Shown here: positions 24,011 to 34,640 of the stretch, in pieces | How positions within the stretch are numbered: the stretch's first letter is position 1 | Layout: the number at the start of each line of letters is the position of its first letter | Origin: Gambelia wislizenii | Lineage: Eukaryota; Chordata; Lepidosauria; Squamata; Crotaphytidae | DNA: 64,000 nucleotides | Reading direction: 5' to 3' | Assembly: GCA_030847615.1 (NCBI GenBank) | Contig: JAUMIR010000003.1 | Location: 334,681,756-334,745,755, forward strand | Made by a program: the position numbers and the translations under genes | Notes under the pieces: generated by a model | The model's database searches: none | The model's input: the letters and a program-made list of their open reading frames with translations, nothing else | What the model was told of the DNA's origin: nothing

Positions 24011-25030
24011 ATGAAAATTTACATCTTCTTTGCCTCAGTGTTTGTAGAAAAGGAAAAGGGTGATCAGCCTGAGGATAATGGAACAGAGGACAGAATAGGG
24101 GAAATCCAGCACAGAATAAGCAAAGAGGTAGTAGAGGAATACTTTGTTAATCTAAATGAATTTAAATCTCCAGGTCCAGATGAACTATATCCAAGGGTAT
24201 TAAAAGAGCTGGCAAATGTAATCTCAGAGCCATTGGCAATAATCTTTGAGAACTCCTGGAGAACAGGAGAAGTCCCAGCAGACTGGAGGAGGGCAAACGT
24301 TGTCCCCATCTTCAAAAAGGGGGAAAAAGAGGATCCCAACAATTATAGTCGAGTTAGTCTGACATCAATACCAGGGAAGATTCTAGAGCAGATCATTAAA
24401 CAGAGAGTCTGTGAACATTTAGAAGGCAATGCCATAATCACAAAAAGTCAACATGGGTTTCAGAGAAGCAAGTCATGCCAGACTAATCTGATCTCTCTTT
24501 TTTTTGATAAAGTTACCAGCTTGGTAGATGAAGGGAATGCTGTGGATATCGCGTACCTTGATTTCAGTAAGGCCTTTGACAAGGTTCCCCATGACATTCT
24601 TGCAAACAAGCTTGTAAAATGTGGGCTAGACAAGTTAACTGTTAAGTGGATTTGTAATTGGTTGACTGGCCGAACCCAAAGGGTGCTCAGCAGTGGATCC
24701 TCTTCGTCTTGGATAGATGTGACCAGTGGGATGCCATAGGGTTCTGTCCTGGGCCTAGTGCTATTCAACATCTTTATCAATGACTTGGATGATGGAATTA
24801 GGGGCATACTTATCAAATTTGCAGATGATACCAAATTCGGAGTAGTAGCTAATACCCTAGAGGACAGGATCAAAATTCAGAATGGCCTGGATAGACTGGA
24901 GAGCTGGGCCAAAGCTAACAAAATGAAACTCAATACAGAGAAATGTAAGGTACTGCACTTTGGGCAAAAAAACGAAATGCATAGATATAGGATGGGGGAG
25001 TCCTGGCTGAACGAGACTACATGCTCCACA
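24011..25030 (+). pseudogene. CR1 LINE reverse transcriptase fragment
   Basis: Two collinear in-frame segments (24011-24739 and onward to about 25030) encode CR1 reverse transcriptase. The first has SPGPDELYPRVLKEL, WRRANVVPIFKKGEKEDPNN, SLTSIPGKILEQII, GFQRSKSCQTNLISLF and AYLDFSKAFDKVPHDIL (motif A). After a TAG at 24737, which stands where motif B expects Gln, it continues GSVLGLVLFNIFINDLDD and IKFADDTKFG (motif C). LESWAKANKMKLNTEKC follows. The endonuclease and true 3' end are missing. The nonsense change makes it non-functional. Confidence 0.9.
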
Positions 25031-25104
25031 CCTGTCATCGAAGACCTCACACATTGCTTTTGGATGGGTCATTTTGGAGGATTTGGGGCCATTTTTGCAT
25101 TTCA

Positions 25105-25195
25105 AATGTATTTTAAATTTTATTTCATTCATTTACTTATTTTTTATCCTGCCTTCTTCCCAATTCGGGATCCAAAGGAGCTTACAACTTAATTA
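25105..25195 (-). mobile_element. LINE/SINE 3'-end fragment, AAATAAA type
   Basis: On the minus strand it reads AAGCTCCTTTGGATCCCGAA, then GAAGAAGGCAGGATAAAAAA-like text and repeats of AATAAGTAAATGAATG. This is the form of an L2- or SINE-type 3' terminus. Too short for subfamily assignment. Confidence 0.4.
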
Positions 25196-25427
25196 AAAAC
25201 AGAATAGCTAAAACAACAATAATTGAATAATTTTAAAAGTAACATGCTGATAATTTGTTACTTTTTAAGTTATGAGTAAAGACTTACTCATAAATAAGTT
25301 ACTTTTAAAAATGAATTAGTCATAAGCAATGCATTTCCTTTAAAAAAAAATAAAGTTCCAAGCTCCTAGTGAAACACAAGTTGGAATCCTCTGGCCTTGT
25401 CCACACAAGGTTGGTTAATTGCAATTA

Positions 25428-25641
25428 CAATTGTCCCTTCATATTCGCTGGGGCTTGGTTCCAGGACCCCCCGTGGATACCCAAATCCGTGAATACTTAA
25501 GTCCCATTATATGTAATGGCATAGCAAAATGGTGTCCCTTATATAAGATGGCAAAATCAATGTTTGCTTTTTGGATTATTGTTTTTTTAAGGATATTTTC
25601 AAGCCGTGAAGACTTAAATCCGTGGATATGGAGGGACACTG
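25428..25641 (+). mobile_element. Tigger/mariner-like MITE (E2)
   Basis: Terminal inverted repeats CAATTGTCCCTTCATATTCG on the left and, on the opposite strand of the right end, CAGTGTCCCTCCATATCC. The left flank is TA (25426-25427); the right TA is mutated to CA. Internal landmarks GGTTCCAGGACCCCCCGTGG, CCCATTATATGTAATGGC and TTTGCTTTTTGGATT match E1. No transposase. Confidence 0.82.
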
Positions 25642-26854
25642 CAGGATAACAGCATCTTTGGCCTGTACTTATCACACAACCTCATGGCTCTTCTCTTGCT
25701 GCTTTGCATTTCAATCGTTGGTGGAATGGCTTTTCCACTACTGCTTCCGGTACAATCGGTCCCTTTCAGTGCAGTTCTGATATTCCAGCAAAACTGGCAT
25801 CCATGTCATGTGGCATGAGTGGACATGATTCTCCTCCCCGCCCCCTTCCCCCACTTCCTCCTTGCTATTTCCAAGCAGGCTGAGGTTGCTTTTACTTCAT
25901 TTTCCTTTCCTTTTATTTTAATAGTTAAAATTTTATTGTTTTGCCCTAATTGTGCAATGGTGGTAAAAATCAAAACAAAAAGATATGCATGTGCTGGTAG
26001 GGCAAGCACAGGTAGGAAGGTGGGGTTAGTGAGGCAGTGTGGAAGAGCGAGTGCAGGACCATGGATCTCCAAAGCAGCATAATAGCGCAATTGCAGACAG
26101 GTGTGATAGTGATTGTTTTCAAACTGGTATGTTCCTGTTTGCTTCAACAATGAGATTTCTGTGAGTCAACAGGCTGGTGTGATGATGTCCTTAGTTGACT
26201 AAAGAAGTACAGTACAAAGTGGCCTTTAAAGTACAATGAAGCCAGCATTAATTATTTAGCACTTAGTGATATTAAATGTATACCCAAAGACACAGGAATT
26301 ATCTGTATTTTGCCTGGTGCATCTATTCTTTTCTATAATAAATATCAATATAACATTTCTCTTCCGAATTCTTCTAGTTCACTGAACACAGAAGCCTTTC
26401 CTTCTAAAGCCAAGTCTTAAGTTGACAAACCTTTCTGACAATCCTCTTCCATAGAAATCAAGTTCTGTGAGATAGCATCTGCAAAACTCAGTGGGACTGG
26501 CTTCCACGTGGGCATGTACAGAAATGAACTGACAACAGCCTATATTCTGAAACAGTGGGACATTGGTATCTACTTCATGTCTAGTAAAAGCTATCCTTAA
26601 AGTCAAAGACTTAAGAACACAGGTATGTTAATATTTGAATATTTCATCCTTGCAAGTCAGGATGAATAATTTCCACACTTTTCTGCCCACTGAAGGAGAA
26701 AATAGGAATACTGGGCAGTTCTTGCCCTGTATTCACATATGTCAAATATATTGGGGGAAATTATTTTGCATATAAATATGGATTTTGTGTGATAATGTTG
26801 GGATTTTGTGCAAAAAGACACCAAAAAAAGGCATATGGGGAGAGGGCAGTTGTC
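25642..26854. other. Unassigned sequence
   Basis: No gene or repeat family recognised; short open frames on both strands near 25810-26150 are antisense to each other and lack domain features. Confidence 0.4.
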
Positions 26855-27070
26855 TAAGATTACTGTTTTCTATGCAAATCCAAGCAATCTTGCACAATCA
26901 AAAATCTTACACAACAAAAATCTTGCACAGAAAGCAGTAGTCTTTCACACAAAACCAAGGCTATTTTTTTTGTGCAAGACTGGGGTTGTTTGCACATGAT
27001 CTCTGTTGTGGAACATTTTTTATTGTGCAAGATTGCTTTTTTTTTTTTTTGCACAGAAAACAGCAGTCTT
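26855..27070. repeat. Imperfect inverted repeat rich in TTGCACA/TGTGCAAG
   Basis: The left arm contains ACTGTTTTCTATGCAAA, AGCAATCTTGCACAAT and ATCTTGCACAGAAAG. The right arm carries the reverse complements: TGTGCAAGACTG, ATTGTGCAAGATTGC and TTTGCACAGAAAACAGCAGT. The arms are about 100 nt, imperfect, with a short spacer near 26960. It looks like a foldback element; no target duplication found. Confidence 0.55.
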
Positions 27071-27262
27071 GAACAAAAATCACTTGGCAGTCTGGAAAAA
27101 GATTTGGTGGGTGGGGGTTGGCTTGAGTGTCAGTGTCAGGAAACTCATTTTTCAGCCAGGAATAACAGTAAATGTTTCCATCTCTGGAACATACATTATT
27201 TCTTTACATGCCCATGTTATCAAAGATGTAATTAAAAGGTTCTTGAGAGTAAAAGGCATTTA

Positions 27263-27516
27263 CAGTAGGACCCCCTTATCCGCTGGGGATTGGTTCTGGG
27301 GGGCCCTGTGGATACCGAAAACCATGGATAATAGCGAACGCCATTGAAAATAATGGAACATCTGGTTTAAAATACTATAGATTTGCCTTGGAGGACCTAG
27401 AAAGTGGCTAGAGAGGACCCATTTTCTAGGAAGACTCTATGGTAGGTGTGCTGTTTTGTGTCCCATCGATAATTGAATCAGTGGATAATAAATCAGTGGA
27501 TACAGAGGTCCTACTG
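27263..27516 (+). mobile_element. Mariner/Tigger-type MITE (E3) with TA duplication
   Basis: Perfect terminal inverted repeats CAGTAGGACC and GGTCCTACTG bound a 254-bp element, flanked by TA at 27261-27262 and 27517-27518. Internal text TTATCCGCTGGGG and GTGGATACCGAAAACC is of the Tigger type. Non-coding. Confidence 0.9.
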
Positions 27517-27589
27517 TACTACAGGAAATGTGTCCTTTCTTTCCTTATTATAGTTACAGTTCCCAGAATTCTCTGGCCCTTGGATTAGG

Positions 27590-27786
27590 AATATAGGAAG
27601 CTGCAGTATATAGAATCAGACTAATTAGGCCACTGTAGCCCAGATTCATCAACTCTGATTCATAGCATTGGCCACCATGGATTTCTCTAATATTTTCCCC
27701 CTAGCCATACCTGGAGATACTAAGTGTTGAACCTGGAACATTCTACATGCAAAGCATGTGCTCTATCTCTAAATTACAACTTCTCC
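27590..27786 (-). mobile_element. tRNA-like SINE (H1)
   Basis: The minus strand has a head GCATGTAGAATGTTCCAGG followed by TTCAAC (B-box-like), and an end TGGCCTAATTAGTCTGATTC then ATACTGCAGCTTCCTATATTC. The tail corresponds to that of the 5S-headed SINE at 11456, so two heads share one 3' module. Confidence 0.6.
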
Positions 27787-27819
27787 CCAATTATCCATGC
27801 ATCTGAGGAAGTAGACCCA

Positions 27820-28416
27820 GGACTTTATCAGATGTGGCAAAAATCGCAGAATTACGACATCATGGTAACACAAATTGTAGCGGCCATTACATGATGTCGT
27901 CCTCATCTCGTGGTTACCCTGTGCCCCATTGTGGTTACCCTGGTGTCAATAGATCACCAATATAGCTTTTTTCACGGTATTGAGGTTATGCAAAAACACA
28001 TCCCATTTTAATCACAAGATTACAGAGTGACTGGGCCGTCCTCAGTGAGCAAACGTCTGGGTGAGAACATGAAAATGTAGCACAGGATGCTCTTTTTATG
28101 AACTGTCCTGTCTAATTTTCACCTTTTTAGGTTTGTTTCAGTGATTGTGTGTTCATTAACTTTGTTAATTTAGGGGGGGCGTAGTTTTAAGCATGCTCAT
28201 GTCTTCTCGCAAGAACAGCTGAAATTTCACCCATGCCAAACTGTGGAAGTAAACTGCCATTCTTAAAGTGCTTGTGGTCAGTGTGCAATAATTCCATGGC
28301 AGTCCTTTCACGTGATTACAGCTATGTGTGATAATAAGTGTTATAATGCCATGATGTTCCCACTATCTTCATTTGCAGAATTACAATGTTTTTAGATGCT
28401 AGTCTGATAAAGTTCC
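27820..28416 (+). mobile_element. Family A DNA transposon copy A2
   Basis: Termini are GGACTTTATCAGATG on the left and GTCTGATAAAGTTCC on the right. The 3-bp flanks (cca and aag) do not match, although GTAGAC and GTCTAC lie just outside as an inverted pair. Internally it shares the GTTCATTAACTTTG and TCTTCTCGCAAGAAC blocks with A5 and A8. No coding capacity. Confidence 0.78.
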
Positions 28417-28454
28417 AAGTCTACAAAACCTTATGCTACAATTTCTTTCTCTCA

Positions 28455-29017
28455 GGAGATTTTCAGATGACACCTTTTGGATAACATCGACCCCTTTCGT
28501 CCTGCTCCCATCCTGCTCCTGTCCTGTTCCCGGAGTATTCTATTCACGATGAAACATCATGAATAGAACACCTGCTCCATGTCTGTCACAGAATCAGGGA
28601 TGTGGGAAAAGGAGACTCATTCCTGTTCCGAGATGACAGACACGGGGGAGGAGGTCCATTCTGAGCACTTCCAGCCACAATTGGGACATCCAGGTAAGTG
28701 GCAGCCTTTCCCCCCACTCCCTGGGTTACTTGTAATTTTTGTTATGTGTTTTGGTGCTTTGATTTTCCTTTTGACAGTTGGGTTTTTTTTATTTTCAAAT
28801 TTGTCACATGCCTGTTTTCTCATGAGAATGGGTGTGATTTCAGTTGCCGGTCGTAAAGGCAGCCTTACAACGGTTGCATTTACGACCAGCCAGCGAGGGG
28901 AGAGGGAGGACGTTCCTGCCGTGGAATGAAGGTAAGCGTGCAAACATTTTTCCTTTATTCCACAGCAGGAATGCGATTGGGGCTTGCGGGGCAAAAATGG
29001 GGCATTTGACCCCTTCT
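28455..29017 (+). mobile_element. Family A DNA transposon copy A3
   Basis: 563 bp bounded by GGAGATTTTCAGATG and TTCTGAAAAAGTCC, with a tca duplication (28452-28454 and 29018-29020). It contains the CATCCAGGTAAGTGG motif at 28687-28701 and a second GAAGGTAAGCG at 28929. A CTATTCACGATG...CATGAATAG hairpin corresponds to the palindrome in A1. Overlapping frames on both strands are by-products of this structure. Confidence 0.88.
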
Positions 29018-29020
29018 GAA

Positions 29021-31151
29021 AAAGTCCTCAGTCTCAAAGGTGTTACAATATTGCTTACTGATACTCCAGACTAACATGGCTATGTCTTTAAATTCTTCCC
29101 CAATGATTCTGTAATTATTAACTTTTCCAAACATTTAACAGTGCCCTTCCTACACACTTTCTTTAACTAAATCACACCCCTGGTGCTGCTGTTAGCCTCA
29201 TAGGTAGATGCAGGCACAAACAACATGTTTGAAAACAGTTTGTACATAGGGGAAGGGGATTGTTGGTCAGAAAACTTTTATGAGTAAGGAAAGAGTTAAA
29301 CATCCCCTCTGCTCCCTGCTGTTGCTGCTGCTCAAGCTGATTGGCAGCTCCTTGAGGCTACCAATGGGTGAAAGGAAAAACATTTGGGTGATATTATGGT
29401 GATGGATCTCCTGCATCACATGCATGTTGGCCCTGTGACTTGCACCAACCGAATGTCCAGACAGAGAATTGCAACACATGGCCCCATTCCCTTATCTTAC
29501 CTGATTTTAATCTAAGCCAAGCCAATCCTTCCCATTAGTGAAGCCGCACCTTTGGGCAGCAGCTGATGGTGGGCTGATGTACTTCCTGAGACCCCCAGCA
29601 GATTTCTTCTCTTGGAGGGAAGAAGTTCATGTGCCAAACAGTTAGCCTGAACCCTCTACTGTACTGCCCTGCAGGGCGTACTGTGGGACCCTATCTTATT
29701 GCTTATTGTTATTGCTTACATATTTGGCTGACCCTGAAAGTGGCAAAATAACCAAAGAAATATAAAAGCAAACCATTCATTAATAATTTGAGGATGGATG
29801 AACTAACTTTACTCTATTTACGGTGGTATTTTACATATCTGGTATTTTCCACTACTAAAACACAAAAATCCTTCTCCTTTTATTTGGACGATGCTTCTGA
29901 GAAAGAACAGCCATTGTAATCAGAGCCCAGCTTTAAACCTGCAATATGCTCTGAATCTTCGTTTGCAAAGAGAAGCCAGAGAGAGGGCTCTGATGAGTAC
30001 GGCATTTTTGCTCTTTGGCTACAAGAGACATTTATTAATGGATTGGATGATAATGCTTATTAGGTGCCCGAATTTGTTTCAAAGGAGCCAGAGAACACAA
30101 CTGTAGGCAAACAATGGCTCCTCTGGTGACAGTTCCTTAGCAATGAGTTAGATTTTCAATGCAAAATATACTTGATGTTTGGGAGCAAAAGTAATCAGCC
30201 CTTTGAGTGTATACCGCAAGTAGAAGGTATTAGGGAAATGAGAGAAGACATAGAAAATGCCTTCAGTATCACGCCATGGATGAATATCAGCATTTCTTTT
30301 AAGCCCTGGTTCCTTCCCAGTCTATGAGATTCACCTAAAGGATGCCAATATGCCATTAGTATTTATTTTATAAAGTAGTCAGAACAGCTTTTAAAAGGGG
30401 GGAATGCTATAACAGAAGATGAGGTTGAAGCAATTTGTGGTGGTATTTAAATGTGCAGTGTTAAAGCATTGGTTGGAAATGCAGTTTGAATCCTAGGGAC
30501 AAACATCATAGCTGTAATTTATGAAAAAGCACATAGAATGTATCTATAAAGGCAACCTTCTAAATAAACCTATTCTTATATGCTTATCCTTCCAACAACT
30601 GTTCTTCGTGCTGCATTTAAGGTGCCACTGCTTACTTGGGAGAAATGCAAATTAGCTGGTGGCACTTGATGGCTTTTTAGTAATTACTACACCATCTGAG
30701 TGCTCAACATTACAATGAGATCAGAATGTAGCCTGTGCATAAACATTCCATATGTCTGCCTCTAAAAATAAGAAGCTTAGACAGGCAGGTTGTAAAATGA
30801 TGCAATTTGAACACATACAATTGCAGCCTAAGCTCAGCAACACATCTGTTATCGATGCCAGTTAAGTAAGAGATCAAACAGGGGTCTGTCAGATGCCAGG
30901 AACTCTTTTTTTTTTAGAAGTGAAGCTTCAGTCCAGTTCATCACCAACTGGATGCTCTTATACACACCTCTACAGCACTATAATAAAAATGGTAGTATGG
31001 ATAAAGCATGGACATTTCAAGGGCCAAATGGTGGGGGCTTCCATGTCAGGGGTGCTGTGAATCCACCCTGGGTTTTACTCTGAACTTTAAAGAAGCTATC
31101 CAAGATGCTGACCTCTACACCTAAAATAGATTCAGCACCTTGGGTAGCTTT
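29021..31151. other. Unassigned sequence with one tiny RTE-like insertion
   Basis: The only recognisable item is a 3'-most scrap of the R1-type LINE at 29951-29986 (CTGAATCTTCGTTTGCAAAG then a GA-rich tail), flanked by GCTCTGA at 29948-29954 and 29987-29993. The rest, including 30100-31150, shows no repeat or gene signature. Confidence 0.45.
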
Positions 31152-31167
31152 AAAATCTCACTGCACC

Positions 31168-32408
31168 TTATTGACATTTCTCAAAGACTTACAGACTTTT
31201 TGAAAAAGAAAAAAAGAACGCGACTTAGTAATTGTTGGTCTTGATTATTAGAAAGAATAGCTTGTTGAAAGAAGATAATATGTTGTAACTTTGGAGAGAG
31301 GTATGAATAACTCTCTCTCTGGCTTTTCTTCGCAAACGAAGATTCAGGAAGGACTCATCCCGCGCCTTCTGCAAGCGCGCTGATGACTAAAAAGGCCAAT
31401 CCGAGATAAACAAGTCCGGTTGCAAAAAGCGCAGCAGAAGGTCTCCTTGGGTGATGTTTTTGGGTTGTGATTCTTTCTGCGTTGTCGTTTCTCTTCAAGA
31501 CTTGTTCGTCGTGAGTTCTCAAATAAGGCTGCAGCATTGTGGATATTGCGTCTCCATGCCTCCCGATGTGAGGCCAGGGCGGACCACTGTTGGTGATCAA
31601 TTTGGCCAAGCCTGAGATGTTGTTTCAGGGAGTCTTTGTATCGCTTTTTTGGAGCGCCCCTCTTACGCTGACCCGTGGCGAGTTCACCGTAGAGTAGTAT
31701 TTTTGGGAGGCGATGGTCCTCCATCCTAGAAACGTGCCCTGCCCAGCGCAGCTGTGTTCTCAATATCATGGCCTCAATGCTGGTGATCCCTGCTTGTTCA
31801 AGGACAGCAACATTCGTCACATAGTCAGTCCAGTGTATATTTAGGATTGTGCGTAGACAGCGCTGATGAAAGCGCTCGAGGAGTCGTAGGTGGTGGCGAT
31901 AGGTAACCCATGTTTCAGATCCATAAAGGAGGATAGACAGTACGATGGCTCTATACACACTGATTTTTGTGCTTTGCCTCAGGTGTTTATTGCTCCAGAC
32001 TCTTTTGTGAAGTCTTCCAAATGCACTATACGCCTTTGCTAATCTGTGATCGATCTCTTTGTCAATCTTGGCATCTGAGGAGATGATGCTTCCCAGGTAG
32101 GTGAACTGCTGAACGGACTTGAGCACTGATTTGCCGACGGCAATGTGGGGATGGTGGTGTTCGTCCTGTGGTGCAGGCTGGTAAAGAACTTCTGTTTTCT
32201 TCAGGTTGACTTCTAGCCCAAACAGCTCTGCAGCTGTTGCAAAGCAGAAGTCACTTTTTCCTTCTTCTGTTCTATTCTTTTTCTTTTCTTTCTTTGTTCT
32301 GCATTTTTAATTTGAATTTTATTGTAGTTTTTCATATTTTATTTTCTTAACCTTTGTAATTCTTAGTGTATTTTTTAAAAAATATTCTTTAATAAAAACT
32401 ATTTTTAA
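31168..32408 (+). mobile_element. Retroposed unit with 16-bp TSD, enclosing R5
   Basis: AAAATCTCACTGCACC occurs at 31152-31167 and again at 32409-32424. The right end carries a T-rich stretch, an AATAAA-type signal (TTTAATAAAAACT near 32389) and a short A-run next to the duplication, as expected for a plus-strand L1-type insertion. Only 31168-31314 and 32247-32408 belong to this outer unit; the interior is the minus-strand LINE R5. The outer unit is probably a 5'-truncated L1 3' end, but I cannot match it to L1-1 or L1-2. Confidence 0.75.
31315..32246 (-). mobile_element. RTE-like LINE copy R5, 5'-truncated, open frame
   Basis: The same LINE as R1, with an uninterrupted 260-codon frame (32126 down to 31344). 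It spans the thumb/connection region (YGSETWVTYRHHLRLLERF), WAGHVSRMEDHRLPK and the terminal zinc-knuckle-like segment ending RACRRRGMSPS. By direct comparison the two proteins differ at 4 of 260 residues. It is more truncated than R1: homology stops at about 32246, within the region following the FADD box. No target duplication of its own is evident. A (GA)n tail lies at the 3' end. Confidence 0.88.
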
Positions 32409-32424
32409 AAAATCTCACTGCACC

Positions 32425-33066
32425 CTTGATGTGGAAGTCATCACCCACTATTGGCAGCAAAATTATTCAGCAAGAATGTCATAAAAAATCATTTAATTCA
32501 GAGACAGGCCTTTAGTCTCAGGCTTTCTGGATGGTTTGGCCTACATCTACCCTCAGCCTTACCCAGCATAGCTCATAGCACATGAGGGAATCACAGGAAT
32601 TATAGACCAAAAACATCTGGAGGCCCAAAGGTTCCCCAACCCTGATCTTACCCAAACCAGTCCATTACTTTGGTTACCAAATTTTGCAAATGGTGGTGAA
32701 TTGATTAAGAGCTATCCCTAGTTAGCTGTTGGAATACAAATCTCAGCAACACATAATTCTTGCCTTTTTTTAAAAAAAGGGGGGGCTGCTCTGGTGATGG
32801 CCCCTAGTGATCTGGCAAGATGAATGGGAAAGCTAGCCATATTTCTGAAACACCATCAGAAGCCCTGGGAGATTCCTTCCTGATGACATTTGGGCCATTG
32901 TTCATATGGCATCCAGAATGTTGGGATACTTGGAAGTAAAAGACAGAGATATCTCCCTCTCTCCCTACTGTAACCAGGGCAATGGGATGCACAACTAGGT
33001 AAGGGGGTTTGGGGAAGCAGATTTGGAGGCCCAGAAAGAACCTAAACCAGTGGGATGCAGAGAGTT
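32425..33066. other. Mostly unassigned; fragment of foldback repeat
   Basis: At about 32592-32650 the text GGAATTATAGACC, AAAAACATCTGGAGGCCC, then GGTTCCCCAACCCTG matches one arm of the foldback type seen at 61799-61897. Nothing else is recognised. Confidence 0.4.
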
Positions 33067-33069
33067 ATA

Positions 33070-33648
33070 GGACTTTATCAGATGCAGCAAATATGGCATC
33101 ATAAGGATGCCTAATGATCTTGAAAGGGCACACATATCAGACAACGACATCCTTTCACGATCATATTTTGTCAAAAAGCCTTTCTATTTTATTGATGGCT
33201 CAAGCCATCAATTGATCCCCCCTGGTGGTTTGATACTGGCATTGCTGGCATTTAAAAGTTCTCGCCATTGTGATCAGGTGAATGCAGCATGCATGACAGA
33301 ACTCTTCTGGGTGAGACTGGGGCAGCCAGGTAGGGGATGCTCTTTTTTTTTTTTTTTACCTCCCCGGTTTACTTGTAATTTTTTAGTGTGTTTTTGTGCT
33401 TTTGTTAATGTTTAGTGGGTTTCTTTTTCTTTATTTTTAAAATTTCCTGCACTTGTACCTTCTCATGACATTCACGGAGATCACGGGCGTGGAAGTGAAT
33501 GGAGCTCCATTCACTCTCTGTTAGTTCCTGGGATTCCTTTTCGCACTGCTAAAGGTAGATCTGGGGGTGGGGTGCTTTAGCCGGGACAAGTTCACTTTTG
33601 GTTTTAGTGGCACAGGCACGTTAATGGGGGTTAGGTCTGATAAAGTCC
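33070..33648 (+). mobile_element. Family A DNA transposon copy A4
   Basis: 579 bp with GGACTTTATCAGATGC and GGTCTGATAAAGTCC ends and an ata duplication (33067-33069 and 33649-33651). The internal palindrome TTGATGGCTCAAGCCATCAA (33192-33211) is well preserved. The donor-like site reads CAGGTAGGGG. A second palindrome, GAATGGAGCTCCATTC, lies near 33498. Confidence 0.9.
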
Positions 33649-33651
33649 ATA

Positions 33652-34276
33652 GTCCAAGCACTGCTGTTTTCTGATTCTTTTGGAAAGTACCTCAGTTAGC
33701 CGAGCAGACTTATTTTTCTTTGGATGCCTAAACTATTTCTAAAGGTTCAACTATTTCTAAGAATTCATTCATGAAAAAAGTTATACCTGACTGACATGCT
33801 TGAAATTTGGGGACTGATGGAAAATTTCATTTGGGGATCCTTAGATGAGGAGGCTATGCCTTCACTCTGTCTCCCCATAGCTATGCCCTGTCTGCACCCC
33901 ATGTCTGCGCTTCTGACATGAAGGAATCCTAATAAGGTTCAGCCTATGCTTTCTAAGATTGCATCTGATGCTGAGGGCAAGAGGGGCAAGTTGAAAAACA
34001 GAAGCAGTTGCATCGGAAAAGTTAATGTCCTTTAATGCCAGTGTGTTTAAGTGGGGTTGAATTTAGCAAGGGAAACTATCTTTGCAAAAACTAAGGCAGC
34101 TAGTTGGATCTCTTTATTTGCTTGTTGCTCATTGCCAAAGCCATCTGTTGGCATCTACAAGTAATAGAATTCCCTGGTTTTTTCCTGAACCATCGTTGCT
34201 TCTTATTTCTTGCAGCTGTTTTGTTATCTCTTGCTTTCCCTCCTTACTCTTTTTTTTGTGGGCTTCTACAAGGGAA
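33652..34276. other. Unassigned sequence
   Basis: No family recognised. The 174-aa frame starting at 34082 has no domain and extends into repeat-like sequence. Confidence 0.4.
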
Positions 34277-34640
34277 CTATACAGTGAGTCTCCCCTCCCC
34301 CTTAAGACTTCCTGCGGATGCCTGATACCATGTATACAACTAAATCCTATATTTTCAATGTCTCCCATGGCCAGAGGAGTCGAGTCCCCCTCCACCCCCT
34401 TCCCTGCTCACCTGCTGCCCTGCAGAGGGCGGGGGGACCAATCTGTTCTCAACTTTCCTCTCATTGCTTTCTCAACAGACATTTGCACAACAAGAGGAAG
34501 GCAAGAGCTCAACTTCCAGCCCAAATATACCATAGAATCACACTGGAGGACTGACAGATGTCCACAAATTACTGTACTTCTGGTAGCAGTGACTGTGGGT
34601 AAGTGAAACCATGGAAAGTGACCCTGCAGATAAGTGGGTC
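34277..34640 (+). mobile_element. Degraded mariner/Tigger-like element (E7)
   Basis: The left part TACAGTGAGTCTCCCCTCC, CTGCGGATGCCTGATACC and right part CATAGAATCACACTGGAGGA, GTAAGTGAAACCATGG and AAGTGGGTCTTACT resemble E3/E4-type elements. A GC-richer insert separates the two halves. Boundaries are approximate. Confidence 0.4.

Noticed and set aside
28579..28994. Overlapping 116- and 125-aa frames on opposite strands
   Set aside because: Both lie within family A copy A3 and lack domain features; they result from its composition.
32247..32260. Target duplication for R5
   Set aside because: AATAACT on one side and AAGTCACT on the other match too poorly.
34082..34606. 174-aa open frame
   Set aside because: No recognisable domain, overlaps a degraded mariner-like repeat and has antisense competitors of similar length.
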